This document shows positions 31,480-40,537 of a stretch of DNA of 64,000 bases, one piece after another. The notes beneath the pieces are model-generated. The model did no database searches, had not been told where the DNA came from, and saw only the letters and a list, made by a program, of their open reading frames with translations. The DNA comes from UBA6144 sp964399165. GTDB taxonomy: Bacteria; Bdellovibrionota; Bacteriovoracia; Bacteriovoracales; Bacteriovoracaceae. Within the stretch, counting starts at the first letter, position 1. Every line of letters begins with the position of its first letter. The position numbers were made by a program, and so were the translations under genes. The stretch is taken from NCBI GenBank assembly GCA_964399165.1, contig CAYNPO010000007.1:101872-165871 (forward strand), written 5' to 3'.

Positions 31480-34161
31480 CTACAATTGTTTCGACTTCAA
31501 TTCGAGGGCAGACAGTTCCGTCCTGGCCATCTCCCTCACGTATCCGGGCGCTCCCTGATTGCCCAGCAGGGCCTTCAGGACATTTTTTCCTTCTTCCAGC
31601 TTACCACCCCGCAGGAGTGACAGACCTAACAAATACTCAATCCGGGGGCTGTAAGGAGATTTTTGAAAGCGTTGGGCGAACTCTCTCGTCAACGTTTCCA
31701 CTTCTCCCCACTCCGGTTTGTCGTCCCCCACCAGGCTCTCGACCAGCAGGTAGTTCACTCGTTCAGCTACATTCAAGATCGATGCCGACTTGGACTGTCG
31801 CGTATCGCGGGCCAGGGCCACCACCACCGTCTTGAAGCGCTCCAGGTCCTTCAGGTTGTAGAGGGACTCCACGTAACCCATGAGAAGGTCCGCCATTTGG
31901 CGGGGGGTGAGGCGGTTCTGCGGGTTCTGCTGGAGGAGGACTTTCTCGAATTCCCCCCCCGCTTCCTGCCACCGCCCACGGTGGTAAGCCACCAATCCCC
32001 GGTAGTAGGCGTAATTTACAGAGTCCCGGCGTGACACCGGGAACGAAGCCAGTTTGGCCTCGGCCTGGTCCCATTCCTGGGAGGCCACGTGCTTGATGAC
32101 CGCCAGCTCCTCCAGGATGTCGGGGATGCCGGTGGTCTTGGTCCGCTCCACCCAGATGGGGAACTCCCGGGGGGGCTCGTCCCCGAGGGATTTTAGAGCG
32201 GAGTAGGCGCGGTCGAAGCTCTTGTACAGGCCCAACTTGATGAAGCTGTCGGCGACCACGAAGTTCATATAGGGGTTGACGGCTACGCGCTTCTCCCAGC
32301 GGTCCTTGTAGACCTCCCAGATCTTCACGGCCTTGGCGTAGTCCTCCTTGAGGTACGCCTGCTGGATCAGCCCGAACACGATCTCGGCGCCGTCGCCGTC
32401 GAAGACCCGGCGCTCGGCGGGCTTGAGGGTGTCCACTGGCAAAGTGGCCATGTACGCCAAGGCTTCGTCGTATTGCTTGCGGTTGATGAAGACGCGCAGG
32501 CGCACCAGCCACAGGAGCGTCTTGAGTTCGGCGGTCATCGCCTTCTGCTCGTCGGGAGCCTGGTCCAGGAACACGTCAGTCTCGGCGTCGGCGGCGTCGG
32601 GGGCGGTTTTGCGGGCCAGGCGCAGGCCCACGTACCGGAGCTTGGCTTCGTAGCGGTACTCCGGGTATGGCGAGCGGTCGATGGCGCGCTTGTACAGGGC
32701 CTCGGTTTCGGCGACCGGGCGCTCCAGCAAGTCCCATATCAGCGCCAAGCGCAGGCGGGCCGGCGCGGCTTCCTTCAGGTGCGACCATTCGGCGGCGAAG
32801 GCGTCGAAAAGGCGCTGGGCCGTCTCGTAGTCGGCTTCCTGGAAGGCGGATTCGGCGGCGTTGTAGAGGATCGCGGGGTGTACCGGCTTGGCCAATCCCT
32901 TCTCCGCCGCGCGGAAGCGCTTGAGCACCTCGGCGGTGCGGCCCTGGGAGAGCAGGGCGTGGGTGGCAAAGGCCAGCTCGGTCTGGGGCGGCAAGAGGGC
33001 AGCCAACTTCTTGTCGGCGAGGAACTCGGAGATCTTGTCCGTCTGGCGCAAGCGGGCCAGGGCCTGGAGGATCACTTGGGACGCCAGCACCACCATGTCG
33101 TGGTCGAACTGGCCGCGGGCCTCAACGAAGAATTTCTTGGAAGTCTCCAGGGCGCGGAACCAGTCGTTCTGGTCCACCTGGTATTGCAGGAGGTAGCGGA
33201 AGGCGGCCCGTTTCATCTCGTAATCGGTGGTCCGGTCCAGGATGTTGCCGAGCAGGTTCATGGCCGATGCCTGCAGGGTGCGGTCCCGGCGGGTCAGGTT
33301 GGACTTGAACAAGGCGTTCACGCGCATCCAGTCGTTGGTGTCCTGGTTGGCGTCGGTGCCGTACTTTTTCTTGTAGAGCTCCAGCGACTTGTTCAAAAGG
33401 CCCCACTTCTCCTTCCTGTAGAGGTTCACGGAGAGCTGCACGTGGGCTTCCTTAGGATCGTCCAGGAGCTCCCGGTCTTTAACGGGGTAGAGAAACTCGG
33501 GGACCTTGCTGGCCAACTGCACGTCGCGCTCCAGCGGCGGCAATAGAGCGGGGTATGGCCACAGGAACGAAGCTCCGTAACGAAAATCGCGGTAGCCGGG
33601 GTTGCGCTCGGGAACGGGGGCCGTGGGGACCGCGACGATGTCCAAAAGGGATTTCTTAGGGGCGAGGAGCTTGGCGGGGATAGGGGGCGGGGCGGCTTTT
33701 TTAGGAGCGGCCACCACAGGGGTCTCGGGCAGCTTCTGCAAAGTGGTGGTCCTCGGGGCGGCACGGTCGGAATTGACCCAGAAATCCATGATCCACTTGC
33801 GTTCCACGTCCCGGTAGAAGCTGAAAAGCTCCACGCCCTGGTCCTTCAAGGTGAGGGTGATGGTGGCGGGCTTGGCGGGGTAGCCTTCCTGGGAGTACGT
33901 GACGTTCTCCAGGTAACCTTCCGCGCGGGGGGCCTTGGTGATCTCTCCGGCCAACCGCTCGAAGAGCGCCAGGTCGAGGGTCTCGATGCGAACGGTGCGG
34001 CCGTCCTTATGGAGGTTCACCTGCTCTTTGGGGAGCACCAGGTTCCAGCGAAGATGGGTCTTGAAATTTTCCTGAGAGAAGACGTCGGAATAGGCGGGAG
34101 TGCCCGCCGCTAGGGCGAAGATCACGAGGGCCGTCAGCTTCCATGGCAGCGATGTGATCAT
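31480..34161 (-). CDS. Large exported TPR-like repeat protein of unknown function
   Basis: An 893-residue protein from ATG 34161, chosen because the protein then begins with a signal peptide (ITSLPWKLTALVIFALAAG). A first domain of about 120 residues, a Pro/Ala-rich linker (roughly 145-180) and then a long all-helical region rich in Ala, Leu, Tyr and Arg with 30-40 residue periodicity suggest tetratricopeptide-type repeats. It is likely periplasmic or outer-membrane associated and scaffolds other proteins. It lies 34 bases upstream of the regulator that precedes the flagellar genes, which suggests a link to motility (inference). Confidence 0.7.
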   Translation of the reverse strand: MITSLPWKLTALVIFALAAGTPAYSDVFSQENFKTHLRWNLVLPKEQVNLHKDGRTVRIETLDLALFERLAGEITKAPRAEGYLENVTYSQEGYPAKPATITLTLKDQGVELFSFYRDVERKWIMDFWVNSDRAAPRTTTLQKLPETPVVAAPKKAAPPPIPAKLLAPKKSLLDIVAVPTAPVPERNPGYRDFRYGASFLWPYPALLPPLERDVQLASKVPEFLYPVKDRELLDDPKEAHVQLSVNLYRKEKWGLLNKSLELYKKKYGTDANQDTNDWMRVNALFKSNLTRRDRTLQASAMNLLGNILDRTTDYEMKRAAFRYLLQYQVDQNDWFRALETSKKFFVEARGQFDHDMVVLASQVILQALARLRQTDKISEFLADKKLAALLPPQTELAFATHALLSQGRTAEVLKRFRAAEKGLAKPVHPAILYNAAESAFQEADYETAQRLFDAFAAEWSHLKEAAPARLRLALIWDLLERPVAETEALYKRAIDRSPYPEYRYEAKLRYVGLRLARKTAPDAADAETDVFLDQAPDEQKAMTAELKTLLWLVRLRVFINRKQYDEALAYMATLPVDTLKPAERRVFDGDGAEIVFGLIQQAYLKEDYAKAVKIWEVYKDRWEKRVAVNPYMNFVVADSFIKLGLYKSFDRAYSALKSLGDEPPREFPIWVERTKTTGIPDILEELAVIKHVASQEWDQAEAKLASFPVSRRDSVNYAYYRGLVAYHRGRWQEAGGEFEKVLLQQNPQNRLTPRQMADLLMGYVESLYNLKDLERFKTVVVALARDTRQSKSASILNVAERVNYLLVESLVGDDKPEWGEVETLTREFAQRFQKSPYSPRIEYLLGLSLLRGGKLEEGKNVLKALLGNQGAPGYVREMARTELSALELKSKQL

Positions 34162-34354
34162 CTTCGGTTTGAATCCCGTGGGGGCGGCCCGCCATCCTGG
34201 CAAGCAACACGCACCCTCCCGGCAATTTTATCCCAAACTGGGACGCCGCGTGGAAAAACTTTCTCCCCGGCAAAAAAAACCTGTCTGAGATTTGACATGG
34301 CCAGGCCTCGTGGCGCGTTTACAAAGGTTTCGCTCTTCTCTTTAATGAAAGCAG

Positions 34355-34855
34355 TTGAGCACCATTGTCTTGCGTCCCCTATTCTTCGTCTGCATCGCCG
34401 CCTTGGTGGGAGGGTGCTCCTTTTTCGCTCCGAAACCCCAGGAACCGGTGAAGGACAAGCAGCTCAAGATTAACTTCGCCATGGCAGGCTGGCGTTCCAC
34501 CGACCCTCACGGTTCCGACCGCGCCTGGTCCAATGAAGAACGCGGCGACGTGATCCTCGTGAACTCCTTCTGCGGGGAATTCCAAGACCTGGCCCTGGAG
34601 ACGCTGGCGCTGAAAACCTTCCGGGGCTACCAGGGCTTCAAGCCCCTGGGCAAGCGGGAGCCCCGTTGGCATGGGCGCGATGCCTTCGAGATGGAGGCGG
34701 AGGCGGTGGTGGACGGCGTGCGGGTGCTCCTGCTCCTGCGCAACTACCGCCGTGACCACTGCTACTACGACTTCCTGCTGGTGAGCCCGCGCCAGCGCGC
34801 CCAGCAATCCCTACTCGCCTTCCGCCGCATGCTCGACGGCGTGGTGTTTCCGTGA
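34355..34855 (+). CDS. Lipoprotein at the head of the Mla-type operon
   Basis: A 166-residue protein from TTG 34355, the only in-frame start that preserves the signal. Residues 1-20 form a lipoprotein signal with VGGC at 18-21; the mature protein starts at Cys21 followed by Ser, which favours outer-membrane sorting. The body is basic with no recognised motif. The stop overlaps the GTG of the permease gene, so it is coupled to the lipid-transport operon and may be its outer-membrane partner. The 193 bases upstream hold a TTGACA at 34292-34297 but no good -10. Confidence 0.65.
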   Translation: MSTIVLRPLFFVCIAALVGGCSFFAPKPQEPVKDKQLKINFAMAGWRSTDPHGSDRAWSNEERGDVILVNSFCGEFQDLALETLALKTFRGYQGFKPLGKREPRWHGRDAFEMEAEAVVDGVRVLLLLRNYRRDHCYYDFLLVSPRQRAQQSLLAFRRMLDGVVFP

Positions 34856-35634
34856 ACGTTCCCTCCCCCACCCTGCGGGAGCGCTTCGAGGGGCAGATGG
34901 CCTTCGTGGGCCAGATGGTCGACCTGCTGGCGCAGGTGCTGCGGGCCTGCGTGACCCGGCCCTTCTACTGGCGCCGGGTGAACGAGCAGATCCTCGACTT
35001 GGGGGCGGGCTCACTCTCCATCACCATCGTCATCGGCATCACCATGGGCATGGTGATGACCCTGCAGTTCGGCTACGGCCTCGCCAAGTTCGGCGGCACC
35101 CTCTACGTGCCCGCCATCGTGAACCTCTCCATCCTGCGGGAGATGGCGCCCATTTTCACCTCGCTCCTGGTGGCCGGCCGCGCGGGCTCGGGCATCGCGG
35201 CGGAGATCGGCGCCATGAACGTGACCCAGCAAGTGGACGCCATCCGCGCTCTGGGCACCTCGCCCGTGCGGGTGCTGGTGGTCCCGCGTTTCCTCGCGCT
35301 CATGGTCTCGCTACCGTTGCTTACCATCCTCGCCGACCTCTTCGGCTTTTTGGGGGGCATGCTGGTGGCCTGGGCGGAGTTCGACATATCTCCGGGCTTC
35401 TACCTCAATAAAGTGCTGGCCACCACGCGCCTCAACGACGTCTTCAGCGGCTGGGCCAAGTGCTTCTTCTTCGCTGGCGTGATCACGCTCTTCGCTTGCT
35501 GGCGCGGCTTCCACACCAAGGAAGGCACCCGCGGCGTGGGTGAGGCCGCCACCTGGGTGGTGGTGCGCTCCTCCATCGTGATCCTGGTCTCCGACTTCTT
35601 CCTGAGCAAGGCGTTGATCTTGCTCTTCGGGTGA
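34852..35634 (+). CDS. mlaE: ABC-type phospholipid transport permease MlaE
   Basis: A 260-residue MlaE-family permease with about five to six hydrophobic segments and the family motif around LREMAPIFTSLLVAGRAGSG then EIGAMNVTQQVDAIRALG. With MlaF it forms the inner-membrane transporter that moves phospholipids between membranes. It starts at the GTG overlapping the lipoprotein stop. Confidence 0.93.
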   Translation: MNVPSPTLRERFEGQMAFVGQMVDLLAQVLRACVTRPFYWRRVNEQILDLGAGSLSITIVIGITMGMVMTLQFGYGLAKFGGTLYVPAIVNLSILREMAPIFTSLLVAGRAGSGIAAEIGAMNVTQQVDAIRALGTSPVRVLVVPRFLALMVSLPLLTILADLFGFLGGMLVAWAEFDISPGFYLNKVLATTRLNDVFSGWAKCFFFAGVITLFACWRGFHTKEGTRGVGEAATWVVVRSSIVILVSDFFLSKALILLFG

Positions 35635-36365
35635 CGAGCATGGAGGCAGTGGTGAAAGTGCGCGGACTCGAGAAAAGCTACGGCGCCAAACGGGTCCACA
35701 AGGGTGTGTCCTTCGATCTGTATCCAGGCGAGACGGTGGGGCTCCTGGGCAACTCCGGCAGCGGCAAGTCCGTGCTGCTGCGGTGTCTGATCGGGCTGGA
35801 GCGCCCGGACGCGGGCGAGGTATGGTTCCAGGGCAAGCGCATCGACGGACTCCCCGAGGAGAAGCTCTTCCCTGTGCGCACGCGGGTCTCCTACGCCTTC
35901 CAGAGTGGGGCCTTGTTCGACTCCCTCACGGTGCATGAGAATGTGGCCTACCCCCTGCGAGAACACGCCCGGCTGACGGAGCGCGAGGAAGACGAACGTG
36001 TGGCCGAAGTGTTGCGCCTGGTGAAGCTCGAAGAAGCCGCCAGGCTTTTCCCCTCCGACCTCTCGGGCGGGATGCAGAAGCGGGCGGGTCTGGCCCGAGC
36101 GGTGGTGCTCGGGCCGGACGTGATCCTCTACGACGAGCCCACCGCCGGGCTTGATCCCGTGAACGTGGAGAATGTGCTCGAGATCATGCAAGACTTCCGA
36201 GCGCGCAAGATAGCCGGCGTCTTCGTCACCCACGACATACCCGCCGCCAAGAAAGTATGCGACCGTTTGCTGGTGCTTGAGGGCGGCAAGGTGGCATTCA
36301 GCGGCACGGTGGCGGAGTTCGAGGCCAGCGCGGACCCGGTGGTCCGCCGTTTCCAGCAAGAATAA
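35631..36365 (+). CDS. mlaF: ABC-type phospholipid transport ATPase MlaF
   Basis: A 244-residue ABC ATPase with Walker A GNSGSGKS (40-47), signature LSGGMQ (144-149) and Walker B ILYDEP (165-170), plus the THD switch. The start is the GTG overlapping mlaE; ATG at 35640 is the alternative. MlaF powers the MlaE permease. Nine bases follow before the MCE gene. Confidence 0.93.
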   Translation: MTSMEAVVKVRGLEKSYGAKRVHKGVSFDLYPGETVGLLGNSGSGKSVLLRCLIGLERPDAGEVWFQGKRIDGLPEEKLFPVRTRVSYAFQSGALFDSLTVHENVAYPLREHARLTEREEDERVAEVLRLVKLEEAARLFPSDLSGGMQKRAGLARAVVLGPDVILYDEPTAGLDPVNVENVLEIMQDFRARKIAGVFVTHDIPAAKKVCDRLLVLEGGKVAFSGTVAEFEASADPVVRRFQQE

Positions 36366-36374
36366 GGGGAAAGC

Positions 36375-37154
36375 ATGCGAGCCCAGGAAAAATCCCGAAT
36401 GGTCAAAACCGGCATTTTCGTGAGCCTGCTCACGCTGGTGCTCATGGTAGTAGTGGCCACGGTGGGCAAGGAGTCGGGCCTGTTCGAGGGCAAGTCCCCC
36501 GTGCGCGCTCACGTCCTTAACGCCCAGAACCTCAAAACTGGCGCAGCGGTGGAACTCAAAGGCCTGCGGGTCGGCCACGTGACTTCCGTGCGCATTGTCT
36601 CCCAGGACACGGTGGAAGTGGAGCTGGAGGTGCGGTCGAGCGAACTGCCGTGGGTTCGCAAGGACACGCGCATGGCGATCAGCAACGCCGGATTAGTGGG
36701 GGATAAATACGTGGAGCTGGTGGGTGGGAGCGAGGCCGCCGGCCCTTATGACCCGCGGAAAGACGTGCTGATGGGCGAAGCTCCCATGGACTTCAAGCAG
36801 ATCGCGGCCAAGGGGGGGAACATCGCCGAGACCGCCGACCGCGTGCTGCTCAAACTCGAGGCCATCGTCGACCGGATCCCAGGCGCCAAGCTCGAACGAG
36901 CGGTGGATGGCTTCGCAGCCGCCTCCGCAAAGCTCGCCCCGGCGGTGGACAACGTGGGCCGGGCCGCGGCCCGCCTGGACTCCGTCATGGCCCGCCTGGA
37001 AAAAGGCCCAGGCACCGCCCACTCGTTGGTCTACGACGACCAACTCTACGAGGATCTGCGCAAGCTCCTGGGCGGGGCCGAGCGCAACAACGTCATCAAG
37101 TACTTCATCCGTGAGTCGATTAAGAAAGCGTCTAAGCCGGGCGATCAGCCTTAG
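36375..37154 (+). CDS. mlaD: MCE-domain phospholipid-binding protein MlaD
   Basis: A 259-residue protein with one N-terminal transmembrane helix (11-31), an MCE domain (about 38-125, with LKTGAAVELKGLRVGHV and ISNAGLVGDKYVELV) and a C-terminal helical tail of about 110 residues, longer than in E. coli MlaD. It would form the hexameric periplasmic ring above MlaEF. mlaC and mlaB are absent here. The end overlaps the convergent lipase gene by four bases. Confidence 0.92.
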   Translation: MRAQEKSRMVKTGIFVSLLTLVLMVVVATVGKESGLFEGKSPVRAHVLNAQNLKTGAAVELKGLRVGHVTSVRIVSQDTVEVELEVRSSELPWVRKDTRMAISNAGLVGDKYVELVGGSEAAGPYDPRKDVLMGEAPMDFKQIAAKGGNIAETADRVLLKLEAIVDRIPGAKLERAVDGFAAASAKLAPAVDNVGRAAARLDSVMARLEKGPGTAHSLVYDDQLYEDLRKLLGGAERNNVIKYFIRESIKKASKPGDQP

Positions 37155-38617
37155 CGCCGGCGGCGCTCGCAGAACCGAGGGAGGTTTTCCAACACGGGCG
37201 ACAGGATTCCCATGGGGCCCAGCCTGCTTCCAATGTCCGCTGCCAATCCCAACACCCTTGGCCGCCGCAGCTGTCTCCATGCCACCGGGTGACTGGCATC
37301 CCACCCCGACCCCATCCGCTGTTGGCCCACCCCCATACGCTCAAGCATGGTACCCAGCCGGTGGGCGGATCGCGGCTCGTAGCGCCGCCCTTGGGGGTTG
37401 CCCGCTTGGCGGTAAAATACCCTCATCTGCCCATAGGCTGGTGGCTGGATGGTCGGTACGACGTCTCCATCGTTGGTGAAGTGGGTGCTATTCGTGGCCA
37501 ACCAGGTGGTAGCCAGGCTTTGATCTAGTCCTTGCGTGCCATCACAGCGGACATGGTCGTCAGTGGTGAGCATGTTGGTGGCGCCGAGGGAGTTGAAGGT
37601 GATGGTCTGGACAGCATTGCGGTCGGCGGGCGTGGTGCCGAAGGCAGCGCCCCTGGCGCACCTGACCTCCTGCATGACCCGGGCGCAGAAAGCCTGTGCT
37701 AGCGCTCCACCTAGACTATGGCCAGTGCAACGGAGCCTTTTCCCCTCTTGCAAGATCTGACGGACCATTTCTGGGACCTCCGCCATCATCTCCCTATACT
37801 GCTCGCGCCCCCCATTCGTGAGGTTATTGAACCAATCCCGTTCATCTTGGGATCCCGTGAACGAGGCGGTGATCACGCCATCCGATCCCTGCAGGATGAA
37901 ACCTCGGAAACCGGAGCACGTTTCGCGTCCCTCCTGGGCATCTCCCAACCTCCGCATCACGGAATGGGTCGTCGGCAGGCCATCCATGTTAAACCCGCCC
38001 ACCACCGGGAATCTCCCGTCTCGGTAGGACTCTCGGCTGATGACCAGCGCCGAATGGAAGTCTTGTAGTTGCCTGTCCTGGCACATCTCAAGCTGCCTCC
38101 TGATGGCCAAGAGGCGCTCGGGTGGGAGCAGCTCCAAGATCCCGGTCACGGAGGAAGCGGCGATCCTACCACCACTAGCAAAGCCCAGTAGCTCCAATAG
38201 ACCATGATTGGGATCGGGAACAGGAGGGCACCCCTCGCCGACCTCTGGACGGGATGACGCGGGAAAACTACCCGTCACCTCCCAGATATTGAGGGCCCGC
38301 TCCAAAGAGCCCGCATCTGGGATAATGTCCGGATAGACACGGCTATATTGGTGAAGCGCCTCGAAGCGGGCTTCCCGCCGACACATGGGGTAAGCATCCT
38401 CAATCATCTGGGCCAAATCCCCTACGGGCACATCTCCCGTGGGGACCTGCAGGACCAGTTCTTCCCCGTCGTAGTTGACGTCTACCTGGGCGCTGCCCGA
38501 GGCGTCCCACTCATTAAGGAGATCGCCGCCCTCCCCGCCTTCGCCAACATCCGCGCTGATCGACGAGGCGAGCAAGAGGAGCAAACCGAAACTCAAAAGA
38601 CGAGAATTTTTCAGCAT
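37151..38617 (-). CDS. Secreted class-3 lipase-like alpha/beta hydrolase
   Basis: A 488-residue protein with a signal peptide (1-22). The core at about 235-425 is lipase class 3: GHSLGG with nucleophile Ser301, Asp385 in NDGDVVP and His419 in SAHRLG make a complete triad. About 200 residues precede this core and hold several Cys. It would hydrolyse lipid esters in the periplasm or outside. It is convergent with mlaD, and the local GC content is slightly lower than its neighbours. No partner gene is adjacent on its strand. Confidence 0.82.
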   Translation of the reverse strand: MLKNSRLLSFGLLLLLASSISADVGEGGEGGDLLNEWDASGSAQVDVNYDGEELVLQVPTGDVPVGDLAQMIEDAYPMCRREARFEALHQYSRVYPDIIPDAGSLERALNIWEVTGSFPASSRPEVGEGCPPVPDPNHGLLELLGFASGGRIAASSVTGILELLPPERLLAIRRQLEMCQDRQLQDFHSALVISRESYRDGRFPVVGGFNMDGLPTTHSVMRRLGDAQEGRETCSGFRGFILQGSDGVITASFTGSQDERDWFNNLTNGGREQYREMMAEVPEMVRQILQEGKRLRCTGHSLGGALAQAFCARVMQEVRCARGAAFGTTPADRNAVQTITFNSLGATNMLTTDDHVRCDGTQGLDQSLATTWLATNSTHFTNDGDVVPTIQPPAYGQMRVFYRQAGNPQGRRYEPRSAHRLGTMLERMGVGQQRMGSGWDASHPVAWRQLRRPRVLGLAADIGSRLGPMGILSPVLENLPRFCERRRR

Positions 38618-38700
38618 CCCATAAGGATACCGAATGAAACCCGACTGCCCGAAGGGGACAAAGTTTGCCGAGCAACAACTGAAATTATTTAAGAAGCGCT

Positions 38701-40230
38701 CTAAGCATCGATGCTCCCCCCACTCTCCAACCCCTTCTTCTTCATCTTCTCGATGAGCGTGGTGCGGTTGAGGGTGAGGAGCTTGGATGCCTGGTTCTTA
38801 TTCCCGGAGGTACGGGTGAGCGCCTGCAGGATCAGCGAGTCCTCGATGTCCGAGAGGATCTGTTTGAGGTCCACGCCCTGGTCCGGCAGCTCGAAGATGG
38901 TCTTGTACTGGCTGGAGACCAGCGGGTTGGTCCGGTAGATCTTGGCCGGCAAGTCCTCGGGCAGGATCTCGTGCCCCCCGCGCAGGATCACCAGGCGCTC
39001 GATGACGTTCTCCAGCTCCCGCACGTTGCCCGGCCACTCGTAGCTCATGAGCAAGTCCATGGCCTCGTGGGTGAAGCGGATGGCATTGGAGCGGTCAGCG
39101 GAGGTGAAGCGGTCCAGGAAGAAACTGATCAAGAGCGGGATGTCTTCCCGGCGCTCTTTCAGCGGCGGGACGCGCACGGGGATGACGTTCAGGCGGTAGA
39201 AGAGGTCCTCACGGAACTTGCCGTCTTTGACCTGGGCCTCCAGGTCCCGGTGGGTGGCGGCGACCACGCGCACGTCCACGTCCAAGGCGTCTGAGGAGCC
39301 CACGGGCTCGATCTGCTTGATCTGCAGCACGCGCAGGAGCTTCACCTGCAGGAGCAAGGGCATGTCGCCGATTTCGTCGAGGAACAAGGTCCCTTGGTGG
39401 GCCACTTCGAAGCGGCCGCGGCGGTTGGAGATGGCACCGGTGAAAGCGCCTTTCACGTGGCCGAACAACTCACTCTCCAAGAGTTCGCCCGGGATGGCTC
39501 CGCAATTGACCGCCACGCGGGGGAATTCCGCGCGCGCGGAGAGGCGGTGGATGGCGTTCGCCACCAGCTCCTTGCCGGTGCCAGAGGGCCCGGTGATGAG
39601 CACGGTGGAGTCGGTCTTGGCGACTTTCTGGATGCGGGCGAAAACTTCCTTCATGGCGGCTGAGCGGCCCACCATGCCCTGGAAGACGTCGTCGGAGCGC
39701 GGGGCTTCGAGCTTGAGCTCCGGCGCGTTCAGGCGGGCACGCGTGGGCGCAGCGGAGGGCATAGCCGTGGCGTCGGCGCCATCGGCGCCGGCGAGCCTGA
39801 TGCCCAGGCGCTGTTGGAAGGCGTCCGAGACCAACTGGCGCAGCACTTCGAGTTCGAAGGGCTTGGTGAGGTAGTGGAAAGCGCCACGCTTGGTGGCGGC
39901 GATGGCAGTCTCGATGCTGGCGAAGCCGGTCATGACCAGAGAGACGAAGTTGAACCCGCGCTCCTTGAGGATGTCGATGAGCAGCAGGCCGTCGGAGCCC
40001 TGGCCGAGGCTGATGTCGGCGAGAAGCAGGAAGGGTGTCTTGGGGTCGTGGTTCTTGGAGAACTCCAAGAGGCAGTCTTCGGAGGAAGTGTAGAGCTTGA
40101 CGGGGAGGTTGAAGGAGCGTTCCAGGAACTTTTTGAGCGTGAGTCCCAGCAGGTGGTCGTCTTCCACGATCACCAGCGGCACTGGGCTGGTTTGATCGTA
40201 TGAGCGGTGCAAGAAATTCAGGTCATCCAT
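38701..40230 (-). CDS. NtrC-family sigma-54-dependent response regulator
   Basis: A 509-residue protein with a receiver domain (acidic pair 24-25, phospho-acceptor Asp72, Lys123), an AAA+ domain with GPSGTGKE, a complete GAFTGA loop, GTLFLDEIGDM Walker B and FREDLFYRLNV arginine finger, and a C-terminal FIS helix-turn-helix (NKNQASKLLTLNRTTLIEKM). All motifs needed to activate sigma-54 polymerase are intact. Similar regulators (FlrC/FleR type) drive hook-basal body genes, so it may control the flagellar cluster about 7 kb away; its sensor kinase is not in the window. Confidence 0.88.
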   Translation of the reverse strand: MDDLNFLHRSYDQTSPVPLVIVEDDHLLGLTLKKFLERSFNLPVKLYTSSEDCLLEFSKNHDPKTPFLLLADISLGQGSDGLLLIDILKERGFNFVSLVMTGFASIETAIAATKRGAFHYLTKPFELEVLRQLVSDAFQQRLGIRLAGADGADATAMPSAAPTRARLNAPELKLEAPRSDDVFQGMVGRSAAMKEVFARIQKVAKTDSTVLITGPSGTGKELVANAIHRLSARAEFPRVAVNCGAIPGELLESELFGHVKGAFTGAISNRRGRFEVAHQGTLFLDEIGDMPLLLQVKLLRVLQIKQIEPVGSSDALDVDVRVVAATHRDLEAQVKDGKFREDLFYRLNVIPVRVPPLKERREDIPLLISFFLDRFTSADRSNAIRFTHEAMDLLMSYEWPGNVRELENVIERLVILRGGHEILPEDLPAKIYRTNPLVSSQYKTIFELPDQGVDLKQILSDIEDSLILQALTRTSGNKNQASKLLTLNRTTLIEKMKKKGLESGGSIDA

Positions 40231-40248
40231 GGGCGCCCTCCGCCCGCT

Positions 40249-40277
40249 AGGCTAGCGGGGCGGCAAGCCCGTGTCAA
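40249..40277 (-). promoter_or_regulatory. Candidate promoter of the NtrC-family regulator gene
   Basis: On the minus strand a perfect TTGACA (40272-40277) is followed 17 bases later by TAGCCT (40249-40254). The -10 overlaps a short hairpin, CCCGCTA/TAGCGGG at 40243-40259, just upstream of the GGAGG of the gene. Confidence 0.35.
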
Positions 40278-40303
40278 ATTCCAGACACCTCGGTAAGTGC
40301 TTG

Positions 40304-40537
40304 TTAGAGGTCGTAGGAGCGCTGCAATTTCATTAGTTTGCGCACAGCTTTCTCAGGGCCCCCGGCGTAGTAGTACCAGCCCAGGGCCGTCACTGCGATG
40401 AGGATGAAGATGAGACAAATTTTCACGTTCAGGCGTTTTTTGCGCAGCCAGAAAATGTAGGCGAATTCCGCCGCCACCACCAAAAGGGGAATGGCCCAGA
40501 AGGGCGTGTGGCGGACGAGGAAGTAGAATTCGGTCAT
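40304..40537 (-). CDS. Small two-helix membrane protein
   Basis: A 77-residue protein with two predicted transmembrane helices (about 12-30 and 37-56) and a basic C-terminal tail. The ATG at 40537 overlaps the metK stop (ATGA), so it is translationally coupled to metK. No family is recognised. The link to S-adenosylmethionine synthesis is not evident from sequence. Confidence 0.6.
   Translation of the reverse strand: MTEFYFLVRHTPFWAIPLLVVAAEFAYIFWLRKKRLNVKICLIFILIAVTALGWYYYAGGPEKAVRKLMKLQRSYDL

Noticed and set aside
34292..34325. Promoter with TTGACA before the Mla lipoprotein gene
   Set aside because: The -35 is perfect, but no acceptable -10 lies at 16-18 bases; the best candidates need 19-20.
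40262..40277. Sigma-54-like promoter (TGACACGGGCTTGC) upstream of the NtrC-family gene
   Set aside because: The spacing between the -24 and -12 elements is one base too short and the -24 GG is broken; sigma-54 promoters tolerate neither.
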